Shown: positions 43,625 through 55,639, counted from the stretch's first letter. The stretch is DNA of 64,000 nt from Nephrocerus scutellatus (GCA_947095585.1 OX352762.1:49337540-49401539), one strand, 5' to 3'. The notes: generated by a model from the letters alone, not told the origin. Program-made: numbers and translations.

Positions 43625-45403
43625 CATCATATTTGGGTCTACAATCGGGGTCCGGTCCTGGCCTCCCGCACAGTCTCTTCACCGGTCCCGATTTCGAGCC
43701 GATGTCATCCAGTTTGGCATCACTAAACTCTCGGCGTCCTGGTATACGCCATCCTTCCTGCGTAGGCCAACAATTCTCTGTAAGACTTTTCTCTCGAACA
43801 CGGCTAAGAGGTCAGAATGCTTTTTGCTAAGCACCCAAGTCTGCGTAAGCCAGTATCTGAATGGAATTATAGAGGATTGTTCCTTTCGCCCGTACGTCAG
43901 AGTCTCGGATCACTTTCTCCAACGCCATGTTGAAGAGGACGCAGGCCAGTCCATCCCCTTGTCCGGATATTTTTACTTGGCTTATAACATTGGTCATGGT
44001 CAACCTACATAGTCGTGTCAGTTTATTTGAGATGCCGAATTCTCTCATGGCTTTATAAAGTTCTACTCTGGCTATGCTGTCATAGGCGGCTTTAAAGTCT
44101 ATAAAAAGATGATGTAGTGAGTTTTGAAACTCTAGGCATTTTTCCATCACCTGCCTTACACCCTAGGTGAGGTGATCAGTTGTTGATTTGCCTAGGATGA
44201 AGCCACACTGGTATGGAACAATGATGTGCTATCCTGTCAATCAAAAACGTTATACCACAATAATTGCTGCATTTTGTGATATCTCCCTTCTTATGAATGA
44301 GGCACAGGATGCCTCTTCGCCAGGCTTCTTCCTCCTATACTTGCACTATTATTTCATGAATTGCTTGGACTAATGTGGGGCCTCCTATTTTTATCAGTTC
44401 CGCTGGGATACCATCAGATCCCGGGGCCTTATTATTTTTGAGCCGATTTATCGCTCTGCTAACTTCGTCTATGCTTGGTGGCGGCAGTATAGTGTGGTCT
44501 TCGGTCATTGGTGGAGCCTCTAATTCCTAAGCTAGCTAGTCATTAAGCAACTCATGAAAGTGCTCTTCCCATCGCTCTAAGATGCCTTTAAGATCGGCGA
44601 TCAGATTACCCTCTATGCCTTTCAGTATGTGCAACGCCGTGTATATTGCGTCATACCGCGGACTCTTTGGTAGAACTTCCGCGCCTGGTGCGCTTCTCGC
44701 TATCTATACTGTTCTAGTTCACGGACGAGATTCTTCTCCTAGGCTGCTTTTCCGTTCGCCAGTGAACTGTTTTTTCATATCTTCTGGGCTCTTTATATTC
44801 ATCTTCGCGTGTCCGCGTTCTATAAGATTGTTGCATTGTTCGGAACGCAACATTCTTACGTTCATTCGCTAGCTTACATTCGTCATCGAACTAGTTGTTC
44901 CGTTCTCTACGACTATTGCCTAAGACGGAGTCAGCAGTACTAATGACAGTAATCTTAAGGCGTGTCCATTTCTCTTCTACGTCCTGCACCTCAGCTCCAA
45001 GACTTACTCTTCCTGCATTTAGGGCAAGTCCTATCGCTTGACCGTAGTTATTTCTGGTCTCTTCGTCGCGAAGGGCAGCCGTGTTGACTTGAATCTGATT
45101 CGCGGATCCAGTCTTTCGTGATGATGTAATCCGCGCTCGAAGCCCATACCAGCAGCACCTCAGTACGTTCGTACCGTCATCAGGTTCGGGTTGTGGCGGC
45201 GGTCTATCAACACGTGGTCTATCTGGTCGCGAGGGGCTCCATAGGAAGATACCCAGGTGGCTTTGTGGATATTTTTACGCGCAAACCTTGTACTCGACGA
45301 CGTGCCCCGCACACGCACTTCCACCAGTCAGAGATAGTTACGGCCAACTGCAATTCTAGAGCATTCGGTGTTATTCTCCCTATTCTGCTGATGGCTGACC
45401 ACC
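43625..45403 (-). mobile_element. RTE-clade element, copy B, within gypsy 2 LTR
   Basis: About 1.78 kb on the minus strand, the same family as copy A and at the same LTR site, but with large internal deletions and many base changes. The 107-residue piece at 43827-44150 keeps FIDFKAAYDSIARVELYKAM and ends at LAYAD, showing the active-site line that copy A lacks. Because both copies sit at one site with the same target duplication, they descend from one insertion that was later duplicated together with the LTR. Confidence 0.85.
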
Positions 45404-45512
45404 TTGTATTATTCTTACTGTCTGTTAATTAAAGTTATTATATGTAAATTGTGTTGTGTTGATTTTTATTCGCAAAATCCTTTACGAACTCGAAAGCCTG
45501 AATTTCGTAGCA
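45404..45512 (+). repeat. 3' LTR end of gypsy 2
   Basis: Runs from the target duplication TTGTATTATTCTT to TTTCGTAGCA, matching the last part of the 5' LTR (29255-29368). Confidence 0.8.
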
Positions 45513-45753
45513 ATATAATAACAGAAAGTTAATTTTAAAATATTGACAATACGTTTTATCTTTTAGTTTATTGTTTAGTACGTTTTAATGGCTAAATAGT
45601 ATTAAATGGTACAAAAAAATAAACTAAACTAAGCCAAAATTCCATAGAAATGCTACTACATTATCAGCGAGGGTCTTGTAAGCGCTAAGGGTCATATGGT
45701 TCGACGATGTGATTATATGACAAATATTGCTTCAGTGTTCCAATTTTAATGAC
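45513..45753. other. Intron sequence copied within the 6.95-kb duplication
   Basis: AT-rich sequence downstream of the gypsy 2 LTR with no gene. It recurs at 52457-52697, after which unduplicated intron continues. Confidence 0.6.
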
Positions 45754-46976
45754 AGAGAGAAAATGCAACAGTACAATGTTGGAGCACCAGTTGAGCTGGT
45801 CTATTCCCGGAAACAAGAGACTGAAATCGCTATATGTATAATCGTGTGCATTGATTACTACAGTAAATGGGCAGAAGTCTATCTCACCGCAAACCAGGAA
45901 GCTAGCACGGTGGCTAGGCCTTCGTGGACAATTGAATCTGCAGAATTGGAGTATCACTGGAACTACATTCCGATCAAGGGCGGAATTTCGAATCACTAGT
46001 CTTTCAATAGCTTTGCTAAGTACTCAACATCAAGAAAACGAGGACTACTCCGTTACATCCACAGTCAGACGGAATGGTCGAAAAGTTCAACAGGACGCTG
46101 GAAGAGCACCTGCGAAAAGAAGTTAATGCCAACCAACATGAATGGGATCGTTGATACCGTTGTTTATGATTGGTTATCGTAGCGCTATCCACACCATGAC
46201 TAAAAACTCACCGGCAATGGTTGTATTTGCAAAGAACTTCGTCTACCATGCGACATTAAATTTGGATCACCACCAGTAGAGCCGACAACAAAGGAGAACT
46301 ACGTTCGTGATCTAAGACTAAGATCTAAGAGGATATATATGCTGCAGTAAGGAGCAACATAGTGGATGCCAGAAACCGGATGAAAACGCGAGCAAACTGT
46401 GGAGGATTTCGGGAAGGAGATTTGGTCTGGCTTTACAATCCCAAAAGAAGAAAAGGTAAATCACCAAAACTACAGCAAAGTTGGGAAGGCCCTTACAAGA
46501 TCATTAAGAGGATAAATGATGTAGTATATCGGATCCAACAAAGCCCCAGATGTAAAATGAAAGTTGTTCACATCGAGAGATTGACAAGGTGCAACATCAG
46601 AAGGAGTGCAAAATCTTTTCGGGACGAACAGAATTAAGGTGGGGGTAATGTTACGAAAAGTAGTTAGTAGCTTATATAATAGAGATCGAATCCTAAGATA
46701 AATCGCAATCTACATATTGCATAGTAAAAAGTAAGTAAGTAAGTAAGATTATTTGAAATGTAACCGCCTGTAAGTTTGAATCATTATGTACTTGTCAAAA
46801 ATGTAGTCAAACCGGTGTGTGCAGTGCATAAAAAGTGGAATTAAACCAGTGAAGTTGTAAAAGTTCTTGCAAAGTGATTAAGCTACAACCTAAGAGAATT
46901 ATTGTAAAGTACAAGTATTATAAGAGTTTTTGTGTGCAGTTAAAAGTTGTCCAGTATAAAATTGTGAACTTGTATT

Positions 46977-49957
46977 ATTCTTCATCATATTTGGGTCTAC
47001 AATCGGGGTCCGGTCCTGGCCTCCCGCAAAGTCTCTTCACCGGTCCCGATTTCGAGCCGATGTCATCCAGTTTGGCATCACTAAACTCTCCTGGTATACG
47101 CCATCCTTCCAGCGTAGGCTTGGACGGACTCGCTGTCGTGTTGCATAAGTCCTACCGCAAAGGACTTTCCGAGCAGGATCCACTTCGCTCATGCGAGCTA
47201 GGTGTCCTGCCCACCGGAGCCTACCGAGCTTAATTTTCTTCACGATGTCGACATCGCGGTAACGTTCGTAGATCTCATCATTATAGAGTCTCCGGAATCG
47301 TCCTTCCTCACATACGGGGCCAACAATTCTCCGTAAGACTTTTCTCTAAGAGGTCAGAATGCTTTTTGCTAAGCACCCAAGTCTCGGATCCGTATGTAAG
47401 TACTGGTATGACCATTGTCTTATATATCAGCAGCTTGGATGTTATGGTTAAGTTCCTGGATTTGAAGAGTCTTGACAGGCTATAGTAGGCTTTGTTGGCT
47501 TTAAGCAACCGTGCGCGTATTTCTGGTTCCATGCTGTTATCGGCTGCTATAGTTTTTCCGAGATAGTTAAAGGATTTCACTATTCAAATTCGCGCTCCAC
47601 TATCTGAATTGAGGGACCATCGTTGGATCTTCTACTCCATGTACTTTGTTTTGCTCTCATTTATGTGCAGCCCCATATTTCGTGCGGCCTGCTCTATCTG
47701 GATGAAAGCTTCCTGTACAGCTCTTTGGTTTTTACCAACGATGTCAATACGTCTGCGTAAGCCAATGGAATTATAGAGGATTGTTCCTCTCGCCGTTACG
47801 TCAGAGTCTCGGATCACTTTCTCCAACGCCAGGTTGAAGAGGACGCAGGCCAGTCCATCCCCTTGTCGGAGCCCTTTATAGATGTTGAATGGGCTTGATA
47901 GTGATCCGGATATTTTTACTTGGCTTATAACATTGGTCATGGTCAACCTACATAGTCGTGTCAGTTTATTTGGGATGCCGAATTCTCTCATGGCTTTATA
48001 AAGTTCTACTCTGGCTATGCTATCATAGGCGGCTTTAAAGTCTATAAAAAGATGGTGTAGTGAGTTTTGAAACTCTAGACATTTTTCCATCACCTGCCTT
48101 AGGGTGTAAATCTGATCAGTTGTTGACTTGCCTGGGATGAAGCCACACTGGTATGGACCAATGATGACTTTAGCGTATGGGGCTATCCTGTCTTGAAGAA
48201 TAGAGGAGAAAATCTTATACGCGGTACTCAACAACGTTTTACCACGATAATTGCTGCATTTTGTGATATCTCCCTTATTATGTATGGGGCACAGGATGCC
48301 TCTTCGCCAGTCTTCTGGCATAACTTCTTCTTCCCATACTTGCACTATTATTTCATGAATTGCTTGGTGTAATGTGGGGGCTCCTATGTTTATCAGTTCC
48401 GCTGGGATCCCATCAGATCCCGGGGCCTTATTATTTTTGAGCCGATTTATCGCTCTGCTAACTTCGACTATGCTTGGTGGCAGCAGCATAGTATGATCTT
48501 TGGTCATTGGAGGAGCCTCCAATTCCTCAGTTAGCTGGCCATTTAGCAACTCATGAAAGTACTCTTCCCATCGCTCTAAGATGCCTTTAAGATCGGCGAT
48601 CAGATTACCCTCTTTGTCCTTGCAGTATGTGCAACGCGGTGAATATTGCGTCATACCGCGGACCCTTTGGTAGAACTTCCGGGCCTGGTGCGGTCCTTGC
48701 TCTCTGTACTGTTCCAGTTCACGGACGAGATTCTTCTCCCAGGCTGCTTTCTTTCGCCGGTGAACTGTTTTTTCATATCTTCTGAGCTCTTTATATTCAT
48801 CTTCGCGTGCCCGCGTTCTATGAGATTGTTGCATTGCTCGGTACGCAACATTCTTACGTTCAGTCGCTAGCTTACATTCGTCATCGAACCAGTCGTTTCG
48901 ATCTCTATGACTACTGCCTAAGATGGAGTCAGCAGTACTGATGACAGTATTCTTAAGGCGTGTCCATTTCTCTTCTACGCCCGACATCTCAGCCCCAGGA
49001 CTTACTCTCCCTGCATTAAGGGCGAGTCCTATCGCTTGACCGTAGTTGTTTCTGGTTTTTTCATTGCGAAGGGCAGCCGTGTTGACTCGAATCTGATTCG
49101 CGGATGCAGTCTTCCGTGATGATGCAATCCGCGCTCGGAGCACCATACCAACAAGATAGTGGTCCGAGTCGACGTTGGCGCCTCGGTACGTTCGTACCGT
49201 CATCAGGTTCGGGTTGTGGTGGCGGTCTATCAACACGTGGTCTATCTGGTTGCGAGTGGCTCCATCGGGAGATACCCAGGTGGCTTTGTGGATATTTTTA
49301 CGCGCAAACCTTGTACTCGCAACGACCAAATTATTGCTTGCTGCCATCTCTCGTGTTCTCGTGTAAGCTATGGGTGCCAATGTACTGCCTGAATACTGGC
49401 TCCCTACCTATTTTAGCGTTCATATCCCCCAGAATGATTTTTACATCATACTGAGGGCAGGCATGGAGTGTCCGTTCGACTGAATCAAAGAATTATTCTT
49501 TTTCATCATCCCGCCCGCCCCGAGCACATGATGTCTTGCATGACAGCTGTAATAAATGTCATATTCTGATTTTTGTAAGATACCATTCCCTGTCCACCGC
49601 ATCTCCTGAATTGCTGTTAAGTCAGCATTATTTTTGGACAGGGTATCGGCTAGCTGCTGTGTAGCTCGAGCTCTATACAGTTTTCGTTGCCGTGGTCGTC
49701 GTCGTTCATCAGTGTATCCGAGGCTGATTTTGGGTTCCGTAATAATAATTTTTTACAGGCTAGGTTATTGGCCTCGCGCCAACCTTACTTTGAAGGGACT
49801 AGCCCGATCATTCAGCTTTTCCTGCATTGGGGGAAAATTACCGGCGGCCACCACGTGGAGGTTTGATCGCACTTCCACCAGTCAGAGATAGTTACGGCCA
49901 CATGCAATTCTAGAGCATTCTGTGTTATTCCCCCTATTTCTGCTGATGGCTGACCGC
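46977..49957 (-). mobile_element. RTE-clade element, copy A' (duplicate of copy A)
   Basis: The duplicate of 40033-43013 within the right unit. Apart from six missing bases near 47088 and one base at 48965, I saw no difference. Confidence 0.9.
47632..49380 (-). pseudogene. RTE polymerase, copy A', longest open frame (582 residues)
   Basis: Contains the EN end (DSDHYLV), the linker (VHRRKKAAWEKNLVRELEQY) and RT palm (NKAPGSDGIPAELI, FIDFKAAYDSI, GLRQGDGLACVLFN). It reads through where copy A has TAG (TGG here). It is still not functional: the endonuclease N-terminus is absent, the YADD line is deleted (YNSIGLRRRIDIVG), and the protein stops at ESKTKYME before the thumb. The C-terminal pieces lie separately at 47308-47580 and 47037-47243. 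Confidence 0.88.
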
Positions 49958-49985
49958 CATCATTATTTTGGACCTGTTAATTATA

Positions 49986-52456
49986 GCGAGTGGAGGATTT
50001 CGGGAAGGAGATTTTGTCTGGCTTTACAATCCCAAAAGAATAAAAGGTAAAGTTGGGAAGGCCCTTACAAGATCATTAAGAGGATAAATGATGTAGTATA
50101 TCGGATCCAACAAAGACACAGATGTAAAATGAAAGTTATGCACATCGACAGATTGACATGGTAATACATCAGACGGAGTGCAAAATCTTTTCGGGACGAA
50201 CAGAATTAGGGGTAATGTTACGAAAAGTAGTTAGTAGCGTATATAATAAAGATAGAATCCTAAGATAAATTGTAATCTACATACTGCATAGTAAAAATAA
50301 GCACCTTTATGTAGCATACTTTTAGGCTGTAAGATTATTTGAAATGTAACCGCCTGTAAGTTTGAATCATTATGTACTTGTCAAAAATGTAGTCAAACCG
50401 GTGTGTGCGGTGCATAAAAAGTGGAATTTAACCAGTGAAGTTGTAAAAGTTCTTGCAAAGTGATTAAGCTACAACCTAAGAGAATTATTGTAAAGTAAAA
50501 GTATTATAAGAGTTTTTGTGTGCAGTTAAAAGTTGTCCAGTATAAAATTGTGAACTTGTATTATTCTTCATCATATTTGGGTCTACAATCGGGGTCCGGT
50601 CCTGGCCTCCCGCACAGTCTCTTCACCGGTCCCGATTTCGAGCCGATGTCATCCAGTTTGGCATCACTAAACTCTCGGCGTCCTGGTATACGCCATCCTT
50701 CCTGCGTAGGCCAACAATTCTCTGTAAGACTTTTCTCTCGAACACGGCTAAGAGGTCAGAATGCTTTTTGCTAAGCACCCAAGTCTGCGTAAGCCAGTAT
50801 CTGAATGGAATTATAGAGGATTGTTCCTTTCGCCCGTACGTCAGAGTCTCGGATCACTTTCTCCAACGCCATGTTGAAGAGGACGCAGGCCAGTCCATCC
50901 CCTTGTCCGGATATTTTTACTTGGCTTATAACATTGGTCATGGTCAACCTACATAGTCGTGTCAGTTTATTTGAGATGCCGAATTCTCTCATGGCTTTAT
51001 AAAGTTCTACTCTGGCTATGCTGTCATAGGCGGCTTTAAAGTCTATAAAAAGATGATGTAGTGAGTTTTGAAACTCTAGGCATTTTTCCATCACCTGCCT
51101 TACACCCTAGGTGAGGTGATCAGTTGTTGATTTGCCTAGGATGAAGCCACACTGGTATGGAACAATGATGTGCTATCCTGTCAATCAAAAACGTTATACC
51201 ACAATAATTGCTGCATTTTGTGATATCTCCCTTCTTATGAATGAGGCACAGGATGCCTCTTCGCCAGGCTTCTTCCTCCTATACTTGCACTATTATTTCA
51301 TGAATTGCTTGGACTAATGTGGGGCCTCCTATTTTTATCAGTTCCGCTGGGATACCATCAGATCCCGGGGCCTTATTATTTTTGAGCCGATTTATCGCTC
51401 TGCTAACTTCGTCTATGCTTGGTGGCGGCAGTATAGTGTGGTCTTCGGTCATTGGTGGAGCCTCTAATTCCTAAGCTAGCTAGTCATTAAGCAACTCATG
51501 AAAGTGCTCTTCCCATCGCTCTAAGATGCCTTTAAGATCGGCGATCAGATTACCCTCTATGCCTTTCAGTATGTGCAACGCCGTGTATATTGCGTCATAC
51601 CGCGGACTCTTTGGTAGAACTTCCGCGCCTGGTGCGCTTCTCGCTATCTATACTGTTCTAGTTCACGGACGAGATTCTTCTCCTAGGCTGCTTTTCCGTT
51701 CGCCAGTAAACTGTTTTTTCATATCTTCTGGGCTCTTTATATTCATCTTCGCGTGTCCGCGTTCTATAAGATTGTTGCATTGTTCGGAACGCAACATTCT
51801 TACGTTCATTCGCTAGCTTACATTCGTCATCGAACTAGTTGTTCCGTTCTCTACGACTATTGCCTAAGACGGAGTCAGCAGTACTAATGACAGTAATCTT
51901 AAGGCGTGTCCATTTCTCTTCTACGTCCTGCACCTCAGCTCCAAGACTTACTCTTCCTGCATTTAGGGCAAGTCCTATCGCTTGACCGTAGTTATTTCTG
52001 GTCTCTTCGTCGCGAAGGGCAGCCGTGTTGACTTGAATCTGATTCGCGGATCCAGTCTTTCGTGATGATGTAATCCGCGCTCGAAGCCCATACCAGCAGC
52101 ACCTCAGTACGTTCGTACCGTCATCAGGTTCGGGTTGTGGCGGCGGTCTATCAACACGTGGTCTATCTGGTCGCGAGGGGCTCCATAGGAAGATACCCAG
52201 GTGGCTTTGTGGATATTTTTACGCGCAAACCTTGTACTCGACGACGTGCCCCGCACACGCACTTCCACCAGTCAGAGATAGTTACGGCCAACTGCAATTC
52301 TAGAGCATTCGGTGTTATTCTCCCTATTCTGCTGATGGCTGACCACCTTGTATTATTCTTACTGTCTGTTAATTAAAGTTATTATATGTAAATTGTGTTG
52401 TGTTGATTTTTATTCGCAAAATCCTTTACGAACTCGAAAGCCTGAATTTCGTAGCA
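49986..52456 (+). mobile_element. Diverged gypsy 2 3' end with RTE copy B' (duplicate)
   Basis: Second copy of 43042-45512 within the right unit, comprising integrase end, LTR, RTE and LTR end. One base difference was seen (51708). Confidence 0.9.
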
Positions 52457-52697
52457 ATATAATAACAGAAAGTTAATTTTAAAATATTGACAATACGTTT
52501 TATCTTTTAGTTTATTGTTTAGTACGTTTTAATGGCTAAATAGTATTAAATGGTACAAAAAAATAAACTAAACTAAGCCAAAATTCCATAGAAATGCTAC
52601 TACATTATCAGCGAGGGTCTTGTAAGCGCTAAGGGTCATATGGTTCGACGATGTGATTATATGACAAATATTGCTTCAGTGTTCCAATTTTAATGAC

Positions 52698-53584
52698 TCG
52701 TGGTATATGTTGGTATTTTTATAGGTATATTGCATTATAGTATATTACATAACGAGCCAGGAAAGTGGACGTTATCTTGTGAGTTAGAAGCTTGAAGCTT
52801 ATAGGCACTTTTCAGCGAGTACATACTCGTACGCTATTTTTCACACGACCAAATGAAATGAATGTTGGGTAGGTCAGTGGTTGGGGTGGGGCTACTGGTG
52901 GTAGAAAGAAAGAGGGCCCGGAACCAGCTGGTGTCACATAAAATTGTAATTTGTTTGCTTCCGTCGTTGTGAAAACTAACACGTCGATTGCCAACGGATA
53001 AATAATAAGAAATGGGTTTGGATTTGTTGTGTTCGTCCATAAACAAAATGTTGAAATATAACCGTTTGCATAAATTAACGCCAGAACAAAGTGGCAAGCA
53101 TTTTCTTCCAATTCAAAAGTACTAAATAACTAAGCTTGCAATTATTAGGTTTGATTGTACAATTAGGATTACATAAATGGTACATAAATTTTAAAGTACG
53201 GTGGAGAAGAGTTAAAATCCGCATAGGTCTACATAAATCTGATTTCTGTTAAAAAACTACGGATGATAAATATAAAAAGAAAGTCGAAAAATATTTGTAC
53301 ATTTGAATGATATATGGAGGCTTGGCTTTACGGACTACAGTTTAAAAAGGTGCTAAGAGAAGAGTACTTCTACAACTTAACAAAATTCATACAAAAGATG
53401 AGCTTTTATTTGCTTTTAAGGCTGTTTGAAATAAACGATTTTTTAGAAAGCAGGAAAAGATGATTGATCATAAAAATCGATTAGAGAAACTTTATAAGAA
53501 CACAATCCTGCACACGATAACTACTAAGAAGAAATTGAGAAAGTTCTATTATTAAATTAATATGGGATAAAAAATAATACATAC
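52698..53584 (-). other. Rap2l: Rap2l intron, unique part
   Basis: AT-rich sequence without recognisable transposon coding. A 99-residue minus-strand frame (52812-53111) has no features I recognise, and I do not call it a gene. Confidence 0.5.
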
Positions 53585-53702
53585 CTTCCGCATTTGAGAC
53601 TTCTCTTTGGCATTCTAAATCAAATTTGTTTGCGACTAGTAAGATTGGTGCTGGTTGACTACCTTTTACACGACTTATAACATTTTTCATACTTGATATA
53701 TC
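53585..53702 (-). CDS. Rap2l: Rap2-type small GTPase, internal exon
   Basis: 39 codons plus one base: [20 protein letters not shown], then [23 protein letters not shown] is the G4 guanine-specificity motif (NKxD). The acceptor is ATACACAG and the donor GTATGT. The exon starts in phase 0 after ...NHQTFQ and leaves a single G that joins GA of the 25160-25317 exon to make glycine. It has no disabling changes. The line matches Rap2 proteins better than Ras or Rap1 in my judgement, chiefly through the [14 protein letters not shown] and PAPILLV segments. Confidence 0.92.
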
Positions 53703-53772
53703 CTGTGTATGATAAAGGACAGCAAAAAAAACTATGGAAGTCACAAATTGAGTACATTGAGATCTTAAATAC

Positions 53773-53910
53773 CTGAAACGTTTGATGATTTGTTAAAGAA
53801 TACATAACAATAAAGCCATGACCATTTTTTATATACAAGTCTCTCATTGATGCAAACTGTTCGGTACCAGCTGTATCCAAAATTTCAAGAACACATGGTG
53901 AATTGTCCAC
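53773..53910 (-). CDS. Rap2l: Rap2-type small GTPase, internal exon with switch II
   Basis: 46 codons: [20 protein letters not shown], then [20 protein letters not shown], then NHQTFQ. DTAGTEQ is the G3 motif and contains the residue equivalent to Ras Gln61 region; here, as in Rap proteins, the position after G is T, which is known to slow intrinsic hydrolysis. The acceptor is ATTTTTAG and the donor GTATTT; the 70-bp intron to the next exon is short. The upstream exon(s) with the P-loop and switch I are not within the window, so the intron on this side is longer than 10 kb. Confidence 0.92.
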
Positions 53911-54214
53911 CTAAAAATATGAAAAATCAGACAATTTTTTATTTATTAAAGGTTAAAAAAGAAATTTAAAATGTTCATGTAAATTCTCTACTCGGAGATA
54001 AAATGTGTACAAAATTTAAAGAAAATCATGTTAATTTTTAAAAAATTTATCTGAGAGCCTCTCAGCCCAGTGGCCCGATCACATCAAATATGTGTACAAA
54101 GTCTACATGAATACATGAAGAAAATCGGGTTCTAACATTTGACGAAAATCGGGTTAATTTTTTTAAAAATTGTATGGGGCCTCCAGACCTCCTACTTCTC
54201 GCCGACTACTTCAG
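53911..54214. other. Intron DNA with a dispersed short repeat
   Basis: The part 53980-54180 is a diverged, inverted relative of 57640-57830 (lines such as ACAAAATTTAAAGAAAAT and TGTATGGGGCC). It is a short dispersed repeat; I cannot assign it to a family. Confidence 0.5.
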
Positions 54215-55600
54215 ACAGGGGAGAATATGGATGATAGTACAGTACATTCGAAGTGGCTAGAGGATGCCCACAAGGTAAAGTCCTTTCGCCGCTTCTGTTG
54301 TGCTCTGCTGTCGATTTTTTCCTAGAAGAAGTTGGTAATTAGACATATACAAGCCTATGTGGATGATTTATATCTTATCTCATCTAATTAATCCCTCAAG
54401 GCCGCCTGTATGAATCTAGAGGCTGCTCTGAATAGACTGCATACCTTGTGTGGCAGAATGGATTATCGGTAAGCCCAAACAACGCTATTGTAGTTTTATT
54501 TACTCGTAAGCGTAAATTCGATGGTCTTATTCCTCCCGTACTAAAATATTTACTTTGCCAGTTTCCACGAAAGTCAAATATATAGGGGTAATTCTAGATT
54601 GCAAGATGAAATGGAAGATGCACGTGAAATTGAGAATACCAAAAGCTCAGTTTACCTTCATTCTTTGTAAAAAAAAAAAGCATTTGGTAAATCATGTGGC
54701 CTGAGTACTTAAATGGTACATTGGTTGTACTTAACGGTAATCAGACCCATTCTTACAAATGCCACAGTTGTTTAATGGCCAAGAAATTTTCTGAAAATGG
54801 TTAAGAGGACACTAAGCAAATTGCAAAGAAACGTCTGCTTGGGAATAACGGGCGCAATGCGCTCTACCTCGACAGATGCTCTCAATACACTGCTAAATCT
54901 GTTACCTCTGGATCGAGATATTCAGATGGAAGCGGTGAAAGCTATATGTCGACTTCGAAAGAATAAGGTCTGGCATAATGGGCATAAGAGTGAGCATGGA
55001 AACATATTCCATAAGGTTTTGGAACAAATTCCTACGCTCCTGATGCCTGTGGACAGCACTGTGTCTTCTCTCATGTTCAATGAAAGATATAAAGTCCAAT
55101 ATTTTCTAAGTCGCCAACTGGGCTGTCTCTAAAAAGATACAAGGACGAATCCTTGCAATATGTACTGATGCTGATCAACTAGCATTGGATTCATCTTTTG
55201 TCAAATCGAAGATTGTTCTGAAATGCAAGAAAACTCTATTTCAACCAATGTTAGGCTTGAGTCAGGCAAGTTTAAATATTGGTATTCGAATATTTATTGA
55301 AGCCTAACAGGAACAACGTTGGAATTCCATAAATATATGTAGAACTACCAAGCACTTTGTAGATAGGCCGAAAAAACACACCGCCAAGCTCATTTTAGGA
55401 ATATCTGGAAAGAACTGTCGAACGATAGTTGGTTTGCTTACAAGGCACAACCCGACCGGAAGTAATATGTTTAAGTTGTATGTAGGTCGGTCCTGCCTGC
55501 AGGAAGAAGAAACAACTACACATTTCCGTAGCTGTTCTGCTTTTTCCATGCAAAGCATGCACGTTTTTGGAAGGGATATTGACTTGAAAATATAACAAGT
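54215..55600 (+). pseudogene. LOA/R1-like non-LTR fragment (RT end to C-terminus)
   Basis: The plus strand reads RGCPQGKVLSPLLLCSAVD (RT motif), QAYVDDLY (active site line), and then an open frame 54797-55132 with KLQRNVCLGITGAMRSTSTD and LLNLLPLDRDIQMEAVKAIC, the thumb of RNase H-bearing non-LTR polymerases. Further on come TKHFVDRPKKHTAKLILG and CLQEEETTHFRSCSAF, the C-terminal knuckle. The RNase H between them is largely deleted. Many stops. Related in type to, but clearly different from, 4066-10229. Confidence 0.78.
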
Positions 55601-55639
55601 CCTTTGCTATCTAAAAGTAACAAAAAGATTTGAATAGTG

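Larger units (their letters stand above)
29126..45512 (+). mobile_element. Ty3/gypsy retrotransposon 2 with amplified 3' half
   Basis: Plus-strand order: truncated 5' LTR (29126-29368), primer site, gag (29546-30840), protease (about 32200-32590), RT, RNase H, integrase and 3' LTR. The LTR runs from TGTTACGAAA to TTTCGTARCA. The element has been expanded by a duplicated gag-protease block around an RTE fragment (31325-31935), three 2,112-bp tandem units (33807-40144), RTE copies within the LTR, and a diverged second 3' end (43042-45512). The last part was then copied again to 45754-52697. All genes are broken. Confidence 0.85.
38804..45753 (+). repeat. 6.95-kb tandem duplication, left unit
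   Basis: Contains the gypsy 2 integrase end, LTR, RTE copy A, the diverged gypsy 3' end, RTE copy B, the LTR end and 241 bp of flanking intron. The right unit follows directly. By eye I found only three differences: six bases GGCGTC near 40141 absent from the right unit, T/C at 42021/48965, and G/A at 44764/51708. Confidence 0.95.
45754..52697 (+). repeat. 6.95-kb tandem duplication, right unit
   Basis: Same content as 38804-45753, shifted by 6,950 bp at the start and 6,944 bp after the six-base difference. The junction reads TTAATGAC|AGAGAGAAAATG, with one or two bases of microhomology. The right end passes into unique intron at about 52698. Confidence 0.95.
25318..53584 (-). other. Rap2l: Rap2l intron of 28.3 kb, packed with transposable elements
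   Basis: Bounded by a donor GTATGT (complement of 53579-53584) and an acceptor TTTTTAG (ending at 25318). The codon split G|GA is restored exactly across it. It contains a Helitron end, a jockey-like element, and a Ty3/gypsy element with its RTE insertions and tandem amplifications. AT-rich apparently unique sequence remains only at the margins (about 25320-25910 and 52698-53584). Confidence 0.85.

Noticed and set aside
52812..53111. 99-residue minus-strand open frame near the Rap2l exons
   Set aside because: There is no start context, motif or second exon, and two overlapping frames of similar length exist on the same strand. It is likely chance in intron DNA.
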